From assembly GCA_938016265.1 (NCBI GenBank), contig CALLWB010000118.1:1-62946 (forward strand): a stretch of DNA of 62,946 nucleotides, read 5' to 3'. The notes under the pieces were generated by a model. It was not told where the DNA came from. It was given only the letters and a program-made list of their open reading frames with translations, and searched no databases. This stretch comes from an uncultured Saprospiraceae bacterium. GTDB taxonomy: Bacteria > Bacteroidota > Bacteroidia > Chitinophagales > Saprospiraceae. A program made the translations under genes and the position numbers. Shown here piece after piece: positions 27,901 to 37,178 of this stretch (position 1 is the stretch's first letter; every line of letters begins with the position of its first letter).

Positions 27901-30900
27901 ACTTTTGCTACGATTTGCGCCGTGATTCCTTCCGGAGTAATTTGACCTCCGCCGCCAATACTAAAACAGTCCTGATTGTTCATCAACGATCCAAAACGCA
28001 TATAATCGGGATGATCCAACGTCCACGGAATTCGCTTGAACAATGCAGTTATTAAATGCGTTTCATTTTTCATTTGACGCAAGGCATAATCCAAACCACT
28101 AAAGGCAAACAAAGCACTAATGGCTGGCATTCCACCAGCTTTCGCAATCCGTAAAACATGCGCATCCCTCGAAGCCATACCTGCTTCAGCAACCGCTCCC
28201 ATATTGAATGCTAATCCTGGCAAACCGTTTTGTTTACGGTAAGCCATCAGTCCATCCAAAAAGGCATTCGCAGCGCAATAATTCAACTGTCCAGGCGATC
28301 CAAATGCAGAGGCTACAGAAGAAGAAACGACAAAGTAGTCAAGGGCTGAATGCTGAGTTGCTTCATGCAAATACCAGGCACCATTCGCTTTTGCAGCAAA
28401 TACCTTTTTGAACGAAGCAGGAGTTAGATTCTCCAGCAACTGATCATCAAGCGTTCCTGCTAAATGGAATACTCCTTTCAAAGGTCTCTGTAAGTCATTT
28501 ATACATCGGACAACATCTTCCTCCTTAGAAGCATCTCCTTGTAAAATTTGAACTTCCACCTCAGGAAACATTCCACCGATACCGCAATTTTGACGCACCC
28601 ATTCCACTGATCGTTTTCTTTGCGAATCACGATCCATTAAGGTGATATGCTTCGCTCCTGAAGCGGCAAGATAAGACAATAAACGAAGGCCAAACCCTCC
28701 AAACGCGCCTGTTACAAGGTAAGTGGCTGTTGGATCGAAGAAGGCTCTTTTATCTGCTACCTTAGTAGCGGTACACACCTCTTCTTTCGGCATTTCAAGA
28801 ATCAATTTCCCTTGATGCTCTCCATTCATCATACTACGCAAAGCCACCGGATAGTCTTTCAGTGCGTATGTAGTAATCGGCAATGGAGGAAGAATCTCTT
28901 CCGAAATTAAATCTAAACATGATTTGGAAATTTCCTGACTTAAAGCAGGATCATCCATCATCAACCGATCCACATCTATCGCTATAAATCGTAAGTTTTT
29001 TCGGAAGACACACAGATTGATGGCGTGATCGGCATAAATATCCACTTTTCCTATTTCACAATGCCAGCCACCTGGTTTTAACGCCTCCAAACATAAGTTA
29101 ATGTGATGCCCAGCAAGCGAATTTAAAACCACATCTACACCTTCTCCATTCGTTGCTTCCATCAAATCGTCGTACCAAGAGAAACTATGCGAATCGAAGG
29201 CGGCTGTCGCACCTAAGGCTAGCAGCTTTTCTCGTTTTTCAACACTTCCGGCGGTAGCGTAAATCTCTGCTCCGATGTGCTTCGCCAAGGCAATTGCTGC
29301 CTGACCAACGCCTCCCATTGCGGAGTGAATCAAGAACTTTTGTCCTTTCTTCAACCTGGAAAGTTCTACCAGAGCATAGTACGCCGTTACATAGACCGAC
29401 ATCACACCAGCCGCTTCTGACTGAGTAAGATTCGAAGGTTTCAAGAAGGTGGCGCGTGCATCGGTGACGATTCGGTTGGCAATGCAGCCACCTTTCATAA
29501 ATACGACTTCTTCTCCAATTTTTCTGTTTTGTACTGCGGAGCCTACTTTGACGATCGTCCCGCTGGCTTCCATTCCGACTTCATGTCCGAGGGCAGATCG
29601 TTCGAAGGACAACAAGGGCAATTTCCCAAGGGCGACCATGATGTCTCTGAAGTTTAGGGCAGCCGCTGACACCTCAATCTCAACGTCATTTGCTCCTAGC
29701 TCAGGCAAGTCATATGTCTTTAATTGCAGGCCGGTTATTTGTCCAGGGTTGTCTATGAATAGACGGTATGGTATAACTTTTTCGCTTGTGATCAGCGGAA
29801 ATTCATCTTGTAGACTTAGTACTCTTGGTACGTAGATTTTTTCATTCCGGATGGCGATTTCTTTTTCACGGATATCGTTTCGGTATAGCCATTGTAAGGT
29901 GTTTAAATCTGTAATTTCTCCTAGGTCGATCAAGCGGAATTCCAGCCCGAGTTCTGCCGGTATTTCAAGCGTCAGACTTCGCACTGCACCACAGAATGTG
30001 CTGCTAGCAGGATCTTTCACTTGGTAAGCTGCATTCTTTGTTATTACATTTAATCTGCAAGGAGGAAGTTGATTTTCTGTTCGACATGCCACCAGTTCTT
30101 TTACAAAACCCGCAAATTTAGCAACCGCATATTCTCCGGTAACATCTGATTGATCTACCTCGACGAAGAAATCAATACTGGTAATTTCATCTGCATTTTC
30201 CAATTCAGAGATACAATATTTTTTTGAATTGGTGATAATAGATTGGCCTTCTAATTTGTTGGCCCATTCCTGAGAAAGGTCAGAATTATTCCCAATTATC
30301 CAATGGGCAGAATTTTCAGTATTTTCATCGACATATTCCATTTCAAATGGAATTTGTATTAATGTTGAATTTGGATTTGATCTAAGCTTAGACCAGCCTT
30401 CAGGAATAGTCAACGCACAATCTCCCTCGTGAAGCACAAGGAGCATTCCTCCAGGTATTAACAGTTTCCCAGCTTCTCGCCATTGGATTAAACTGGGTTG
30501 AAACTCTTTATAGTTAATCAATAAAACGTCTGCGCCTGCTATTCGGAGCAGCCCTTTGCTCAAATCAGTTTCTTCTGAATCATAAATGTCGTAATTTGCA
30601 AACCTGACGGCAGTTTCTATGTGATTGAAGGTTTCATAATGCTTTTTTGTCCCCTCGTCGATAGAGCAGCATAACCAGTATTCCGAAGAAGTTTTGTTTT
30701 CATTGAATGGTTTGATGCACTCTTTGAGCACTGTCTGATTTGGATCTTCCGTATCGGTGAGCTCTATTATTCTGCAAGCATATTGCTGGTGGTCATTTCT
30801 TTGTTCAAGAGCATTGATAAGATCGATGGCAGCAATTTCACCTGCTGGAATTTTTTGCTCGATGTTTTCCCCAGTATCAATAAATTTAGGTTGCCAATTG

Positions 30901-33900
30901 AGCAGTTTTTTGCTGCTGATCAGATCGCCTCTTTTTGAATTGGCGTGGAAACTGCTGTATTGTCCTAAATGGGCAACTAATGCTCCTGTATTTTTATCAT
31001 ATAGTGTAATGCTGCCACAATTGCGCTCTCCAAGTTCTAGCACCAACTGGCCTTTTTCATGCATATTGGACCAAGCAGGCGGAGGACAGAAATGACACGT
31101 TAGATGACCAGAAGTTGGTGCAGAAAACATGGTAAAATTTTCCGCCTGCATCGGGATTCCCGAGATATCAGTAACGTCCATCAAAAAATAGATAAACGAC
31201 TGCAACGCCCCGTCCATGAGTGAAGGAGGCAACATATAGCCCGCGTCCTTACTTTCTTGAAAGAACGCTTCTTCCATCTTCAAATCCAATAAAATCTCCT
31301 TGGTTTCTCTATTAATATCAATAGAATTTACTGCTTGAAAATACGGCCCGTATTGGAAATAATCTCCTAGCACTGCCTCCATGTGCGTATAAAAATCTGA
31401 AGCAGTTCTAAATCGTGTAGGAACAAATTTTTCTTTAATTGGACCAGCTATTCCTTGTTTAATTTTGCTGGCGTGTTCTTGATTGATTAAGCGGACTTTC
31501 CCTTCGCAATGTAGCGTTGGCTCTTGCTCTGAATTGTAGGCTTTGGAAACGATTTTGAAGGAATAGTTGTGCTTAGTTCCCTGGATTAGGGTCAATTCAG
31601 TTTTCAACAGTACAGGGGTATCTCCAATCACACAAGGGTTTCGGAATTTCAGGTGATCAAAATGGGCGGGTTGGTTGCCTAAAGCCTGTAAGACAATTTC
31701 AATATAACCAGCAGCAGGGACAATCGACATTTGCTGCACTTTGTGATCCGTCAACCAAGGAAAATCTTTGGCAGACATGCGTACCTCAAAAATCAAATTG
31801 TCAGTTGCAGATTGTTTACCGACCAACGGGCCAGTGCTGTACTGACTATTTTTCAAAAAGTGGGTATCGTCAATTAGGATATCCATCGTCGGTTGTTCTT
31901 CCTTGGTGTGTCCTGGCAGAAGATCAGTGATTGGCCTCGGACGAGGATACTGTGCTTCAAAATCCAGAGTTACTCCATGCTGAAACAGCTTTCCTAGGGA
32001 TTGGTAAAAACTAATAGAGGTGTCTGTTTTTCGTTTTAATGTACTTATACAAACAGGCATCTCCTTGCTTTGCTCGAAGCATTGTTGAATGATTGGTGTC
32101 AATGCATGATGAGGAGCAACTTCAAGTATGATCGTAGGTTTTATTGCCCGTTCAGCAGCTTTAATCGCTTCATAAAACTGTACCGGTTTCCGAATATTCG
32201 ACCACCAATACTGGCTATCTAACCTACTCGTCACCTTTCCGGTAACGGAAGAAATAAATGGAATATTCGCCTCAAATGCGCCTTCATCCAAAAACGTCAG
32301 ACTATCAATCAGGTCCTCTTTTATTTCGTTCATTGCGCTGGAGTGAAAGGCAATATTCCCAGCTAATAATTTTTTCTGATAGTTTCGCTTTGTCAGTTCC
32401 TCGACTATTGGATCGAGATTTTGCTGCGTGCCGCAAATTACTACACTTGCCGGTGCATTGACGCATGCAATTTCGACCTGGGCCTGATCTCCTGAAAAAG
32501 GAATCTCTAATTCATTCAGGAAGTCTTCTACCCCATTCAAATCTAAAGCAATCGCCAACATCCGCCCAGAGCCAGCCGTCCGCTGCTGCAACTTTGCGCG
32601 GTGGAAAACCAATCTAGATGCATCTTCCAGGGAAAGCGCACCACTCGCATAGGCCGCTGCCATCTCCCCGGCGCTATGACCAATAACTCCATCCGCATAA
32701 ACGCCCCAGGTTTTAAGCGTTTCGACCAGGGCGCATTGAATCATGAAAATAGCGGGTTGCGCCAACTCACATTCGTTTAGTTCTTCTTGGCTAGCATTAA
32801 AACAGGCATCCCTCAAAGAGCTGGAAGAGTAGCGTTTCCAGTATCCTTCGATCGCATCGATCGTCTTTTTGAATACAGGGTTGGTAGCATACAATTCTTT
32901 TGCACATCCTGCCCATTGTGTTCCTTGTCCCGAAAACACCATTAATATTCGGTCGTCTTTTTGGCCGGATAACTGGTTTAGGTTTTCTTTTACATCAAAC
33001 TCCTGAAGTGTGTCAAGCAGACCTTGTTGATCTTTAGCAACCAAGGCAGATCGTATTCCAAAATGTGTTCGGCGAAGGCTGAGGTTTGATGCTAGATCGT
33101 AGGGATCTATTGTATTTTCTGATAAAACTGTTTTTAATTCTTTTACATAATTTTCAAGTGCTTCAGTACTACGAGCGGAGATTGGGAATAATAATCCAGC
33201 ACCTTCTACCAATGGTTTTGAATACTGAGTGGAGGCATTGGGTTGATATTCTTCAATAATACAAATGCCATTTGCTCCTCCAAACCCGAAGGAATTAATC
33301 CCGATGACTACTGGTTCTTCGGGGAATGCTTCACAAGTAGTTTGGACTTTCATATTCAGTCCTGCGAAGTCGATTTCGGGGTTTCCAATTTTGTAGTTTT
33401 CTGATATTGGCGCAAATGTTCTGCGCTGGATCATTAATATGATCTTCAATAAAGAGCAATGGAAAGCTGCTGCTTCCATATGTCCTAGATTACTTTTAAC
33501 TCCTGCCACTCGCAGGGGATTCTTTCGGTCATATCCGCCGAATACTTCTCCTATTGCATTTCCTTCAATTCGGTCTCCTAGTTTAGTCCCTGTGGCGTGT
33601 GCTTCAATGTAAGAAAACTGCTGGGGCTCGATGCCTACCCGTTCGCAGGCTTGTTGCATGAGGTCTATTTGTGCATGAGGAGTTGGCGCGGTGATGTATC
33701 TTCCCTGGATCAAATCGGTGGTTCCTTCAGCGGCACCTGCTGTATTTAATAAGGTTTCAGAAATGACTGCGTGGATTTTGTCGCCATCTCTTTCTGCAGC
33801 AGCTACCGGCTTCAATACAAAGGTAAATACCCCTTCCGAACGCATATAGCCATTAGCATTGGCGTCGAAGGAATGACATTTGCCGTCTGGGCTAATGACT

Positions 33901-34550
33901 CCAAGCGATCCAAACCCCGTACTGGCAAGGTAAGACCCCAGGTAATTGGAGGAGCCTACTACTGCCTGCTCACAATCTCCGCACTGGAGGGAGTTCATCG
34001 CAGAATGCAGTGCACTGATACCTGACGAACAGGCGGTCAATGTGGTTGTAGACGGCCCCATCAAATTGAAATGATAGGAGATTCTGTTGGCAAACATCGA
34101 GAGGCTACTCCCAGGAATGGTGAACTCGTTTGCTCCTAGTGGAGATCTCCAGTTACAGGCGGCCGATATTTGCGTACCGACGAATACTCCGGTGTTGCTG
34201 TTGCGCAGTTTGTGCATGTCCCATCCTGCATGTTCGAAGGCATCCCAGGTACTGCTGAGTAGCAGTTTGATTTGTGGATCCATTTGTTCTGCTTCGTAAG
34301 GGGACATTCCGAATAGTTTGCAGTCAAAATTGAGTTCTTCACCGTCCAGCATTAATCCTTCAAATTTGTTGGCAAATCGTCCAGGGCCGGGGTTTCCTGC
34401 AAATGGTTCATAGCCTTCACCGTAACGGTCTTTTACTGGGCATTGGATTACTTTACGTTGACTTAGGAGTTCCCAATAGTCATTATCATTGTGGATACCT
34501 CCCGGCATTCGGTAGCCGTATCCTACGATAGCGATATTTTTACGCGCCAT
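24954..34550 (-). CDS. Reducing polyketide synthase KS-AT-DH-psiKR-ER-KR-ACP-thioester reductase-sulfotransferase
   Basis: 3198 residues, one complete FAS-like module plus two release or tailoring domains. KS: Cys174 (TACSSG), His318 (EAHATGT), His357 (NLGHMEA). AT: GQGTQWAG at 541, Ser626 (GHSAGE), with IAFH at 733-736 resembling the malonyl-type HAFH. DH: His936 (DHKVQQMSIVP) and Asp1113 (LPPSLMDGALQ). A structural psiKR lies at about 1215-1590; no methyltransferase motif. ER: about 1600-1920 (SAMGGVGQ at 1743). KR: TGAFGGFG at 1947, LDD at 2034-2036 (B-type), Tyr2091, Asn2095. ACP: Ser2239 (GLNSI). A 130-residue acidic, low-complexity linker follows. Reductase: GATGFIG at 2418, Tyr2589-x3-Lys2593. 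Sulfotransferase: GINRTGTT at 2883, THRD at 3047. All active residues are present, so it should make a saturated chain, release it reductively and may sulfate it. The product is not predictable. Confidence 0.95.
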   Translation of the reverse strand: MARKNIAIVGYGYRMPGGIHNDNDYWELLSQRKVIQCPVKDRYGEGYEPFAGNPGPGRFANKFEGLMLDGEELNFDCKLFGMSPYEAEQMDPQIKLLLSSTWDAFEHAGWDMHKLRNSNTGVFVGTQISAACNWRSPLGANEFTIPGSSLSMFANRISYHFNLMGPSTTTLTACSSGISALHSAMNSLQCGDCEQAVVGSSNYLGSYLASTGFGSLGVISPDGKCHSFDANANGYMRSEGVFTFVLKPVAAAERDGDKIHAVISETLLNTAGAAEGTTDLIQGRYITAPTPHAQIDLMQQACERVGIEPQQFSYIEAHATGTKLGDRIEGNAIGEVFGGYDRKNPLRVAGVKSNLGHMEAAAFHCSLLKIILMIQRRTFAPISENYKIGNPEIDFAGLNMKVQTTCEAFPEEPVVIGINSFGFGGANGICIIEEYQPNASTQYSKPLVEGAGLLFPISARSTEALENYVKELKTVLSENTIDPYDLASNLSLRRTHFGIRSALVAKDQQGLLDTLQEFDVKENLNQLSGQKDDRILMVFSGQGTQWAGCAKELYATNPVFKKTIDAIEGYWKRYSSSSLRDACFNASQEELNECELAQPAIFMIQCALVETLKTWGVYADGVIGHSAGEMAAAYASGALSLEDASRLVFHRAKLQQRTAGSGRMLAIALDLNGVEDFLNELEIPFSGDQAQVEIACVNAPASVVICGTQQNLDPIVEELTKRNYQKKLLAGNIAFHSSAMNEIKEDLIDSLTFLDEGAFEANIPFISSVTGKVTSRLDSQYWWSNIRKPVQFYEAIKAAERAIKPTIILEVAPHHALTPIIQQCFEQSKEMPVCISTLKRKTDTSISFYQSLGKLFQHGVTLDFEAQYPRPRPITDLLPGHTKEEQPTMDILIDDTHFLKNSQYSTGPLVGKQSATDNLIFEVRMSAKDFPWLTDHKVQQMSIVPAAGYIEIVLQALGNQPAHFDHLKFRNPCVIGDTPVLLKTELTLIQGTKHNYSFKIVSKAYNSEQEPTLHCEGKVRLINQEHASKIKQGIAGPIKEKFVPTRFRTASDFYTHMEAVLGDYFQYGPYFQAVNSIDINRETKEILLDLKMEEAFFQESKDAGYMLPPSLMDGALQSFIYFLMDVTDISGIPMQAENFTMFSAPTSGHLTCHFCPPPAWSNMHEKGQLVLELGERNCGSITLYDKNTGALVAHLGQYSSFHANSKRGDLISSKKLLNWQPKFIDTGENIEQKIPAGEIAAIDLINALEQRNDHQQYACRIIELTDTEDPNQTVLKECIKPFNENKTSSEYWLCCSIDEGTKKHYETFNHIETAVRFANYDIYDSEETDLSKGLLRIAGADVLLINYKEFQPSLIQWREAGKLLIPGGMLLVLHEGDCALTIPEGWSKLRSNPNSTLIQIPFEMEYVDENTENSAHWIIGNNSDLSQEWANKLEGQSIITNSKKYCISELENADEITSIDFFVEVDQSDVTGEYAVAKFAGFVKELVACRTENQLPPCRLNVITKNAAYQVKDPASSTFCGAVRSLTLEIPAELGLEFRLIDLGEITDLNTLQWLYRNDIREKEIAIRNEKIYVPRVLSLQDEFPLITSEKVIPYRLFIDNPGQITGLQLKTYDLPELGANDVEIEVSAAALNFRDIMVALGKLPLLSFERSALGHEVGMEASGTIVKVGSAVQNRKIGEEVVFMKGGCIANRIVTDARATFLKPSNLTQSEAAGVMSVYVTAYYALVELSRLKKGQKFLIHSAMGGVGQAAIALAKHIGAEIYATAGSVEKREKLLALGATAAFDSHSFSWYDDLMEATNGEGVDVVLNSLAGHHINLCLEALKPGGWHCEIGKVDIYADHAINLCVFRKNLRFIAIDVDRLMMDDPALSQEISKSCLDLISEEILPPLPITTYALKDYPVALRSMMNGEHQGKLILEMPKEEVCTATKVADKRAFFDPTATYLVTGAFGGFGLRLLSYLAASGAKHITLMDRDSQRKRSVEWVRQNCGIGGMFPEVEVQILQGDASKEEDVVRCINDLQRPLKGVFHLAGTLDDQLLENLTPASFKKVFAAKANGAWYLHEATQHSALDYFVVSSSVASAFGSPGQLNYCAANAFLDGLMAYRKQNGLPGLAFNMGAVAEAGMASRDAHVLRIAKAGGMPAISALFAFSGLDYALRQMKNETHLITALFKRIPWTLDHPDYMRFGSLMNNQDCFSIGGGGQITPEGITAQIVAKVSELCGHEEIDIHEPFASFGLNSISVSELSAFVNSQFNYQVSIIDLMTKATTATLVDSIINRHTQSSEAESSEEDQTEQITLEEEVLLPKAKRIPSVFANKYEDHFEYPLVPTNGLQNGNGQLPEKEPFAVSVSSKSTAKNGTVHPGKLKEVVQPEKLSGTLPPDCQTDINTLRAFIRDNISTDPIKPAISPTAFKQVFITGATGFIGRFILRDLLTQHKEVQVHCLVRATDATHGKERLQAALELAEIWEDQFADRIHPVVGDMGQPQFGLTPTDFDQLSEQMDAVYHFAADLTLASPYRTIRKVNTLSMQNIFELCFAKRMKHLFYASTLGIFPQYFSQFGGEYMDKSISHQAQPDLEEMKRKFPLGFVGYPWSKLVVEQSLFFAKSAGLPIAIFRLPVTGMAAETGYTQINDVKVRIALSALSIGKKCKNLKLRWTEPVDTISNFCTAISLNENRKNTIYQCCNPKPVSHDLSFLEFGIDLEEVSYADFKQACMEEGEKSPLDGYWTLVDYFAPQWFGISRADGAQPVSDQAIKEDCPFEIEWPGLIAMSASSYKWIERHRENWQYTTPNGVISTEILLRLAKEFAEQSGVSFEAAYPKPVLKSMDILVNALNAPEAKLLSERRSMTSVNLSRKLYNLAALAKERKQHPAILEQRIERPIFIVGINRTGTTFMHNLLSQDRQFNTLKLYESTQPVMAGGDYKCLGGTIADPRRTYIADLVAGYEAEEQLRGIHKVDIDAPEEEFGLLEHSFSSWSSAILYNLPSYCRRLEEQGSGDAYKMHHQIMQHFNWQRTHQSDQGNQWLLKMPFHLMALEELIEVYPDALFIQTHRDPCEFMSSWNHLVEQSRATLATPQSKKEIGKQQLDFMSKMLSKAVDFRTAHPELEDRWIDVSYYDFIKEPMQTVRSIYGQWDKPLSEQKAAKMEEWVHTQNEQRSKESRNKHQLADYMLTKADVDQAFAAYLKFVEHREIVFRKASLQH

Positions 34551-34997
34551 TTTATATTGTTTTTTTGGTTTTTTACTAAGTATATCTTCTTATTTTCGAC
34601 TACATTACCCTAACCTTTAGTTAATCTCGTTTTATTTAAAAAAAACGTAGTACTTTATCATTTACAAATATCAATTTGTAAACGTGCAGGTCGTTTATAT
34701 AGTGAACACAACAATTTTTCAGTGGGGGGTAGAAATCTGAAATTGATTGCGAGGGGGGAATTTGCCTTTGTTTGCCCTACAAATATATAAAACATTTCAA
34801 TTATAACCTATATGAACTTTACGAAATGAACGATCTACTTGACGAAAGAATTTTGAATGGGAGCTGGCATAGGAACCGAGTATATACCTTACGGCATTCT
34901 CTTACATTTAAAAATTGAAGTATATCAATTATTAATAATTTCTTTAACTTTTCAAAAACCCGTTAGGTATTGATGTTATATAGTGGAGGTTTGGGGT
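34551..34997. other. Intergenic region upstream of the polyketide synthase
   Basis: About 450 bp, AT-rich, between two minus-strand genes; it should hold the synthase promoter. It contains two G6 tracts (34724-34729 and 34753-34758) 29 bases apart and a -7-like element. No ORF. Confidence 0.5.
34780..34787 (-). promoter_or_regulatory. Possible -7 element of the polyketide synthase gene
   Basis: On the minus strand this reads TATATTTG, matching TAnnTTTG, 230 bases before the synthase start codon. There is no TTG at normal spacing, and the leader would be long, so support is weak. Confidence 0.3.
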
Positions 34998-37178
34998 TTA
35001 TTTATCTTCCAGGCGTTTTTTGAGTTGTTCGTTTTCTTTGGTAAGGGCTTCCATTTTTTTATCCATTTCGATAAGATGAAGCATGATTTGTTCTATCTTT
35101 TCCTGTTGTCGGATGGTTACTTCTCCAAGAGTGAGATTGTCTCCCATTTCTGCTTCAGATTCAAAGCCAGACAAGTGTCCCTTTAGTTTTATGTATTCTT
35201 CCTCTTGTTGGAGCGTTGGCATTTTGTATTCTGGTTTGAATACGTAGTCTGGCCAGTTGACTAATTCTACTACGATTTCTTTAGATCGGACTTTCCCATT
35301 TACGGATAGCTTGTCTGTGGGGTTTGTGGTGCCGATACCAATATTGCCATTGTCCAAAATGCTCATTTTTGGTGCTGTGTTGTTTCCAGCATATAGACCT
35401 GTGATGTTGGCGGAGCTCGTTCTTTTTATCATCCATTTCGTTTCGTTGTCCATCAGTCCAAACACAGTACCATTTGACTGCCCAATAACCCGACCATACA
35501 CTTCATTTTCTTTATCTCTATAAATCATTTGGGAAGAAGTAGAATGATTGCTATCCCAATATAAAGCTGTACTTGCATCACCTAACAGTCTCTGTACAGC
35601 TCCAAGATAAACACTACCTGAGTTTACTCTTATGTTGCCTTGGACATGAAGCTTCTGTGTAGGAACTGTCGTTCCAATTCCTAGGTTTCCATCATTGGTC
35701 AACCGCATTCTTTCGGTGTCGCTAAGTCGGAATGAAATGTTATTGTTATAATCATTTAGCAGGAAATATTTAGCGTCTTTATCCATCAAACCGAAGTACT
35801 GCCCATTCCCCGAACCGATCAGCCGACCATATATACTTCCTTCTAAATCCCTCATCAAAAATTGAGAAACGGTAGAGTGATTACCATAAAATTGAAGGGA
35901 GGATGCTTTGTCACCATAGAGTTTTTGGATACCTCCGAAAAAATAATTCCCGGTTTCTGATCTTACATTTCCATTGACATGTAGTTTTTCCTGAGGGACG
36001 GCGTTACCTATTCCTACATTTCCAGTTTCTCTGATAGTTAATGTTGTACTTGTTGTCCCTCCGCTAGGCGTAAATCGAAAATCAAAGCGGTTGGCATTGT
36101 CTGCAAGATCCCATTTGTCACCACTGTTCTCCAAAAACTGTAGACTTGGATAGTCGTTTGTTTTTTGGATCACAATTCCTGCTCCGCCATTATATTTTAC
36201 ATTTAGGGGAGCTAGTGGAGTGGTTGTTCCTATCCCTACTTTGGAAGTTGTGTTGTAGACGACTCCAGTACCTTCCGTCCAATCTCCATCATTTATGGAA
36301 GAAGCTGGCTGCCAAGTGGCATTTCCGGTAGCGTCTGAGATTAGTACATCACCGGCGGTTGCGCCTGTTGTTACTTGTAGTCCTGTTGCTTTAATTTTCC
36401 CAACGACCTCTAGTTTTTCTGTTGGATTGCCAGTTCCAACTCCTAAGTTGCCAGCCACTGTCAATCTCATTTTTTCGAGGTTGTTGAATTTGAAAGCGAT
36501 GTAGTCATTGTAAGCGTTCAGCAAAAAATATTTTGAATCTTTGTCCATCAATCCAAAGTACGCTCCGTCTGAAGAGCCATTCAGTCTACCGTATATAGTA
36601 CCTTCTAAATCTCTCAAAATTAACTGGGTGGATGTTGAATGATTAGAATAAAATTGAAAAGAGGAGGCGCCATCACCATATAGCCGTTGGACGCCGCCGA
36701 AATAGAAATTTCTAAGATCTGATCTTACATTTCCATTTACATGCAATTTTTGCGCTGGCGTTAGTGTACCAATCCCTAAAGAACCGTTATCAAGTATTCT
36801 CATATGCTCTGTCCCTCCAGTCGATAGACTTAAATAAGTATCTAGCTGGGATCGTAGAACAAAGTTATCGTTTGCATCTCTTATACCGAAATAATCTCCA
36901 TCATACGCACCGTAAAATCCGAAATAATTTACGTCATCGCTATCTCTAAATTTCAATTGAGTTACATTGGCATTATTTGCATTTAGGTAGAAGGTTGCTC
37001 CACCATTGCCGTATAAATTTTGGAGGGAACTAAAGAAAAGTCGCTTCCCATCGGTTCGGATATCTCCAATTACATGAAGCTCCTTTTGAGGAGTGGCTGT
37101 TCCGATACCTACATTTTGTGCGGTTACAGAAAATGCAATCAATAAAACAAGTACAATTAACAGGCAATTCTTTATCAT
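34998..37178 (-). CDS. Secreted tail-fibre-like repeat protein with C-terminal coiled coil
   Basis: 726 residues. Signal peptide at 1-20, then NVGIGTATPQKELHVIGDIRTDG, the usual start of Bacteroidota fibre-like proteins. Four units of about 100-130 residues follow, each with a VGIGT.P..KLHV.G.. strand, YFGG.Q.LYGD, NHST..Q...RD.EG..YGR..GS..G.YFGLMD and .ERMRL... The C-terminal tail (VNWPDYVFKPEYKMPTL..., about 620-650) resembles the stalk end of the protein at 887, but ends in a long Lys/Glu coiled coil (about 675-726). Probably a trimeric surface fibre. It lies just upstream of the synthase on the same strand, 447 bp away. Confidence 0.82.
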   Translation of the reverse strand: MIKNCLLIVLVLLIAFSVTAQNVGIGTATPQKELHVIGDIRTDGKRLFFSSLQNLYGNGGATFYLNANNANVTQLKFRDSDDVNYFGFYGAYDGDYFGIRDANDNFVLRSQLDTYLSLSTGGTEHMRILDNGSLGIGTLTPAQKLHVNGNVRSDLRNFYFGGVQRLYGDGASSFQFYSNHSTSTQLILRDLEGTIYGRLNGSSDGAYFGLMDKDSKYFLLNAYNDYIAFKFNNLEKMRLTVAGNLGVGTGNPTEKLEVVGKIKATGLQVTTGATAGDVLISDATGNATWQPASSINDGDWTEGTGVVYNTTSKVGIGTTTPLAPLNVKYNGGAGIVIQKTNDYPSLQFLENSGDKWDLADNANRFDFRFTPSGGTTSTTLTIRETGNVGIGNAVPQEKLHVNGNVRSETGNYFFGGIQKLYGDKASSLQFYGNHSTVSQFLMRDLEGSIYGRLIGSGNGQYFGLMDKDAKYFLLNDYNNNISFRLSDTERMRLTNDGNLGIGTTVPTQKLHVQGNIRVNSGSVYLGAVQRLLGDASTALYWDSNHSTSSQMIYRDKENEVYGRVIGQSNGTVFGLMDNETKWMIKRTSSANITGLYAGNNTAPKMSILDNGNIGIGTTNPTDKLSVNGKVRSKEIVVELVNWPDYVFKPEYKMPTLQQEEEYIKLKGHLSGFESEAEMGDNLTLGEVTIRQQEKIEQIMLHLIEMDKKMEALTKENEQLKKRLEDK

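Noticed and set aside
24954-34550. Curacin-type terminal alkene formation (ST-TE)
   Set aside because: No thioesterase follows the sulfotransferase; a reductase precedes it instead.
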